In this document: in pieces, positions 63,193 through 64,000 of the stretch | Layout: every line of letters starts with the position of its first letter | Numbering within the stretch: position 1 is the first letter of the stretch | NCBI RefSeq assembly: GCF_034377285.1 | Contig: NZ_CP139715.1 | Coordinates: 2,898,001 to 2,962,000, forward strand | From: Thalassobaculum sp. OXR-137 | Lineage (GTDB): Bacteria > Pseudomonadota > Alphaproteobacteria > Thalassobaculales > Thalassobaculaceae | DNA: 64,000 bases | Direction: 5' to 3' | The notes under the pieces: generated by a model | What the model saw: the letters and a program-made list of their open reading frames with translations, nothing else | What the model was told of the DNA's origin: nothing | Databases searched by the model: none | Translations under genes and position numbers: made by a program

Positions 63193-63609
63193 TCAGTCGG
63201 CGCCGTCGGCGACTTCCTTGCGGTAGGCCTCGATGGTCTCGGCGACCGTCCGCATGCTGTCCAGCGCTGCCGGAAAGCCGCAATAGATGGCGGTCTGCAG
63301 AATCACCTCGACGACCTTCTCCTCGCTGACACCGTTGCGCAGCGCGCCGCGGACATGGGCCCGCAGCTCGTGCGACCGGTTCAGGGCCGTCAGCATGCCG
63401 ATGTTCAGCATGCTGCGCTCCGGCTTCGACAGGGCCGGCCGTTGCCAGATGTCGCCCCAGGCCCACTCGGTCACCATCTTCTGGAGCGTCGCCGTCAGGT
63501 CGGTGACGCCCGCCAGGGAGCGGTCCACATGCGCGTCGCCCAGCACTTCGCGGCGCATCGCTACGCCCTTCTCGAACAGTTCGGTCTGAAATTCCGGCCT
63601 CGCGCTCAT
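63193..63609 (-). CDS. Carboxymuconolactone-decarboxylase-family protein
   Basis: The protein is 138 aa. The CMD domain spans about 30-125 (WGDIWQRPALSKPERSMLNIGML, then HELRAHVRGALRNGVSEEKVVEVILQTAIYCGFP). The AhpD-type CxxC pair is absent; the motif reads QTAIYCGFP, as in 4-carboxymuconolactone decarboxylases. The enzyme would act in beta-ketoadipate-type aromatic catabolism, or on a related lactone. ATG 63609 is used; GAGGAG lies before it. It faces the GntR gene across a shared promoter and may share substrate with tctCAB. Confidence 0.85.
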   Translation of the reverse strand: MSARPEFQTELFEKGVAMRREVLGDAHVDRSLAGVTDLTATLQKMVTEWAWGDIWQRPALSKPERSMLNIGMLTALNRSHELRAHVRGALRNGVSEEKVVEVILQTAIYCGFPAALDSMRTVAETIEAYRKEVADGAD

Positions 63610-63696
63610 CGGGGCTCCTCTCGTCGGGTGGGGATCGCGGCCAGTCTCGGCCGGTTGTGGTGAACAGCTAGACTGGACATTTGGAGCGGTCAACAT

Positions 63697-63809
63697 ATTG
63701 TATGACGAGAGTATTGTCGAACGATGGCCGCCGATTGACCAGCGGATCGGCGCCGCGGGCTGCGTCCCGCTGGTCCGTATTTCCGTCGTATTGTATGATC
63801 TCGAACGAT
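63697..63809. promoter_or_regulatory. Repeated TATTGTATGA / TCGAACGAT motifs, candidate GntR operators
   Basis: TATTGTATGA occurs at 63697-63706 and 63789-63798, each followed by TCGAACGAT (63717-63725 and 63801-63809). The pair lies in the divergent gap between the CMD gene and the GntR-type gene, where autoregulatory sites are expected. Binding is inferred. Confidence 0.5.
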
Positions 63810-63907
63810 TGGCCCGGTGCTCAAAACCGGGCGACATCTGCACGATGGGTCCGCAGCGGCTTATGTCGGCGGACTTCTAGAAGAGGCAATGAACGGCAGA
63901 TGCCAAA

Positions 63908-64000
63908 ATGACCGATTCCGATGCCGCGTTCCGCGTCGAAAAGATTGCGGCCCCCCTGCGCTACAGCGTGACCGAAAGCATCCGCAGCGCGATCTCCGCC
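63908..64000 (+). CDS. GntR-family regulator, N-terminal fragment cut by window end
   Basis: The first 31 codons are visible (MTDSDAAFRVEKIAAPLRYS...), open to the edge. IAAPLRYSVTESIRSAIS matches the region before the GntR winged helix (R-x-x-V-x-x-x-L-R-x-A-I). GAAGAGGC lies before the ATG. It probably controls the divergent CMD gene and tctBAC. Confidence 0.6.
   Translation, partial: MTDSDAAFRVEKIAAPLRYSVTESIRSAISA

Overview
The window reads as chromosome of a high-GC alphaproteobacterium, probably Rhodospirillales-like. Evidence for this is the Rhizobium-type glycerol ABC importer operon (glpR-D-S-T-P-Q-U-V), the dense GC-rich coding with ATGA-coupled genes, a TctABC tripartite tricarboxylate importer, and alphaproteobacterial-style palindromic repeats. 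The species cannot be fixed from the sequence alone.

Left edge (1-5264): three tandem ~187-bp repeat units carrying palindromes. The next unit is split by a complete IS21-family element (istA/istB, 554-2894, flanked by CTCA). Then come a lytic-transglycosylase-like protein and an N-formylglutamate amidohydrolase.

Genomic island (about 5340-15926): a 10.6-kb insert lies between two identical tRNA-Val(GAC) genes that form an 85-bp direct repeat. A tyrosine integrase sits next to the left tRNA, and paired 12-bp TGTCACA-type repeats lie just inside both ends. Cargo is a Vsr endonuclease, a C5-cytosine methyltransferase and an Eco29kI-type GIY-YIG restriction enzyme, then a serine resolvase, an AT-rich membrane ORFan, an HNH endonuclease, an HTH protein, a three-ORF minus-strand lipoprotein cassette, and a Gly-rich protein with phage-virion-like motifs. 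Two paralogous ribbon-helix-helix mini-proteins are each joined by ATGA to the following gene, and three island genes contain perfect GC-rich hairpins. It looks like a small phage-derived or satellite-like element with an immigration-control cassette.

Surface glycan region (16546-31277): a 1763-residue DUF4347/RTX type I secretion substrate is divergent from a TPR plus glycosyltransferase-like protein. Facing it is a six-gene, tightly coupled minus-strand operon: a DAHP-synthase-like PEP aldolase with altered active-site motifs, an AroE-like dehydrogenase, a lone SAF domain, a GT2 glycosyltransferase and two NeuA-like nucleotidyltransferases. On the other strand are a GT-like protein and a Gfo/Idh/MocA oxidoreductase. 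I infer a pathway for an unusual ulosonic-acid-type sugar, perhaps used to glycosylate the RTX protein or another surface polymer. This is the best candidate here for an undescribed system.

Metabolic middle (31297-48589): a Tat-exported BBE-like flavoprotein, the glycerol uptake and catabolism operon with CGAA direct repeats as likely GlpR sites, a YbbAP-like ABC exporter, a degenerate secreted intradiol-dioxygenase-fold protein, a ferric-reductase-like membrane protein, MsrA and lipoproteins.

Exopolysaccharide operon (48790-58881): alg8-like synthase, alg44-like PilZ/HlyD protein, UDP-glucose 6-dehydrogenase (not the AlgD type), a PL14-like lyase, a PL5/AlgL-like lyase and an AlgK-like Sel1 lipoprotein. 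This is an alginate-like, c-di-GMP-responsive system that probably makes a uronate polymer. The right end carries a PRC-barrel protein, tctCAB, a carboxymuconolactone-decarboxylase-family protein and the start of a GntR regulator cut by the window edge.
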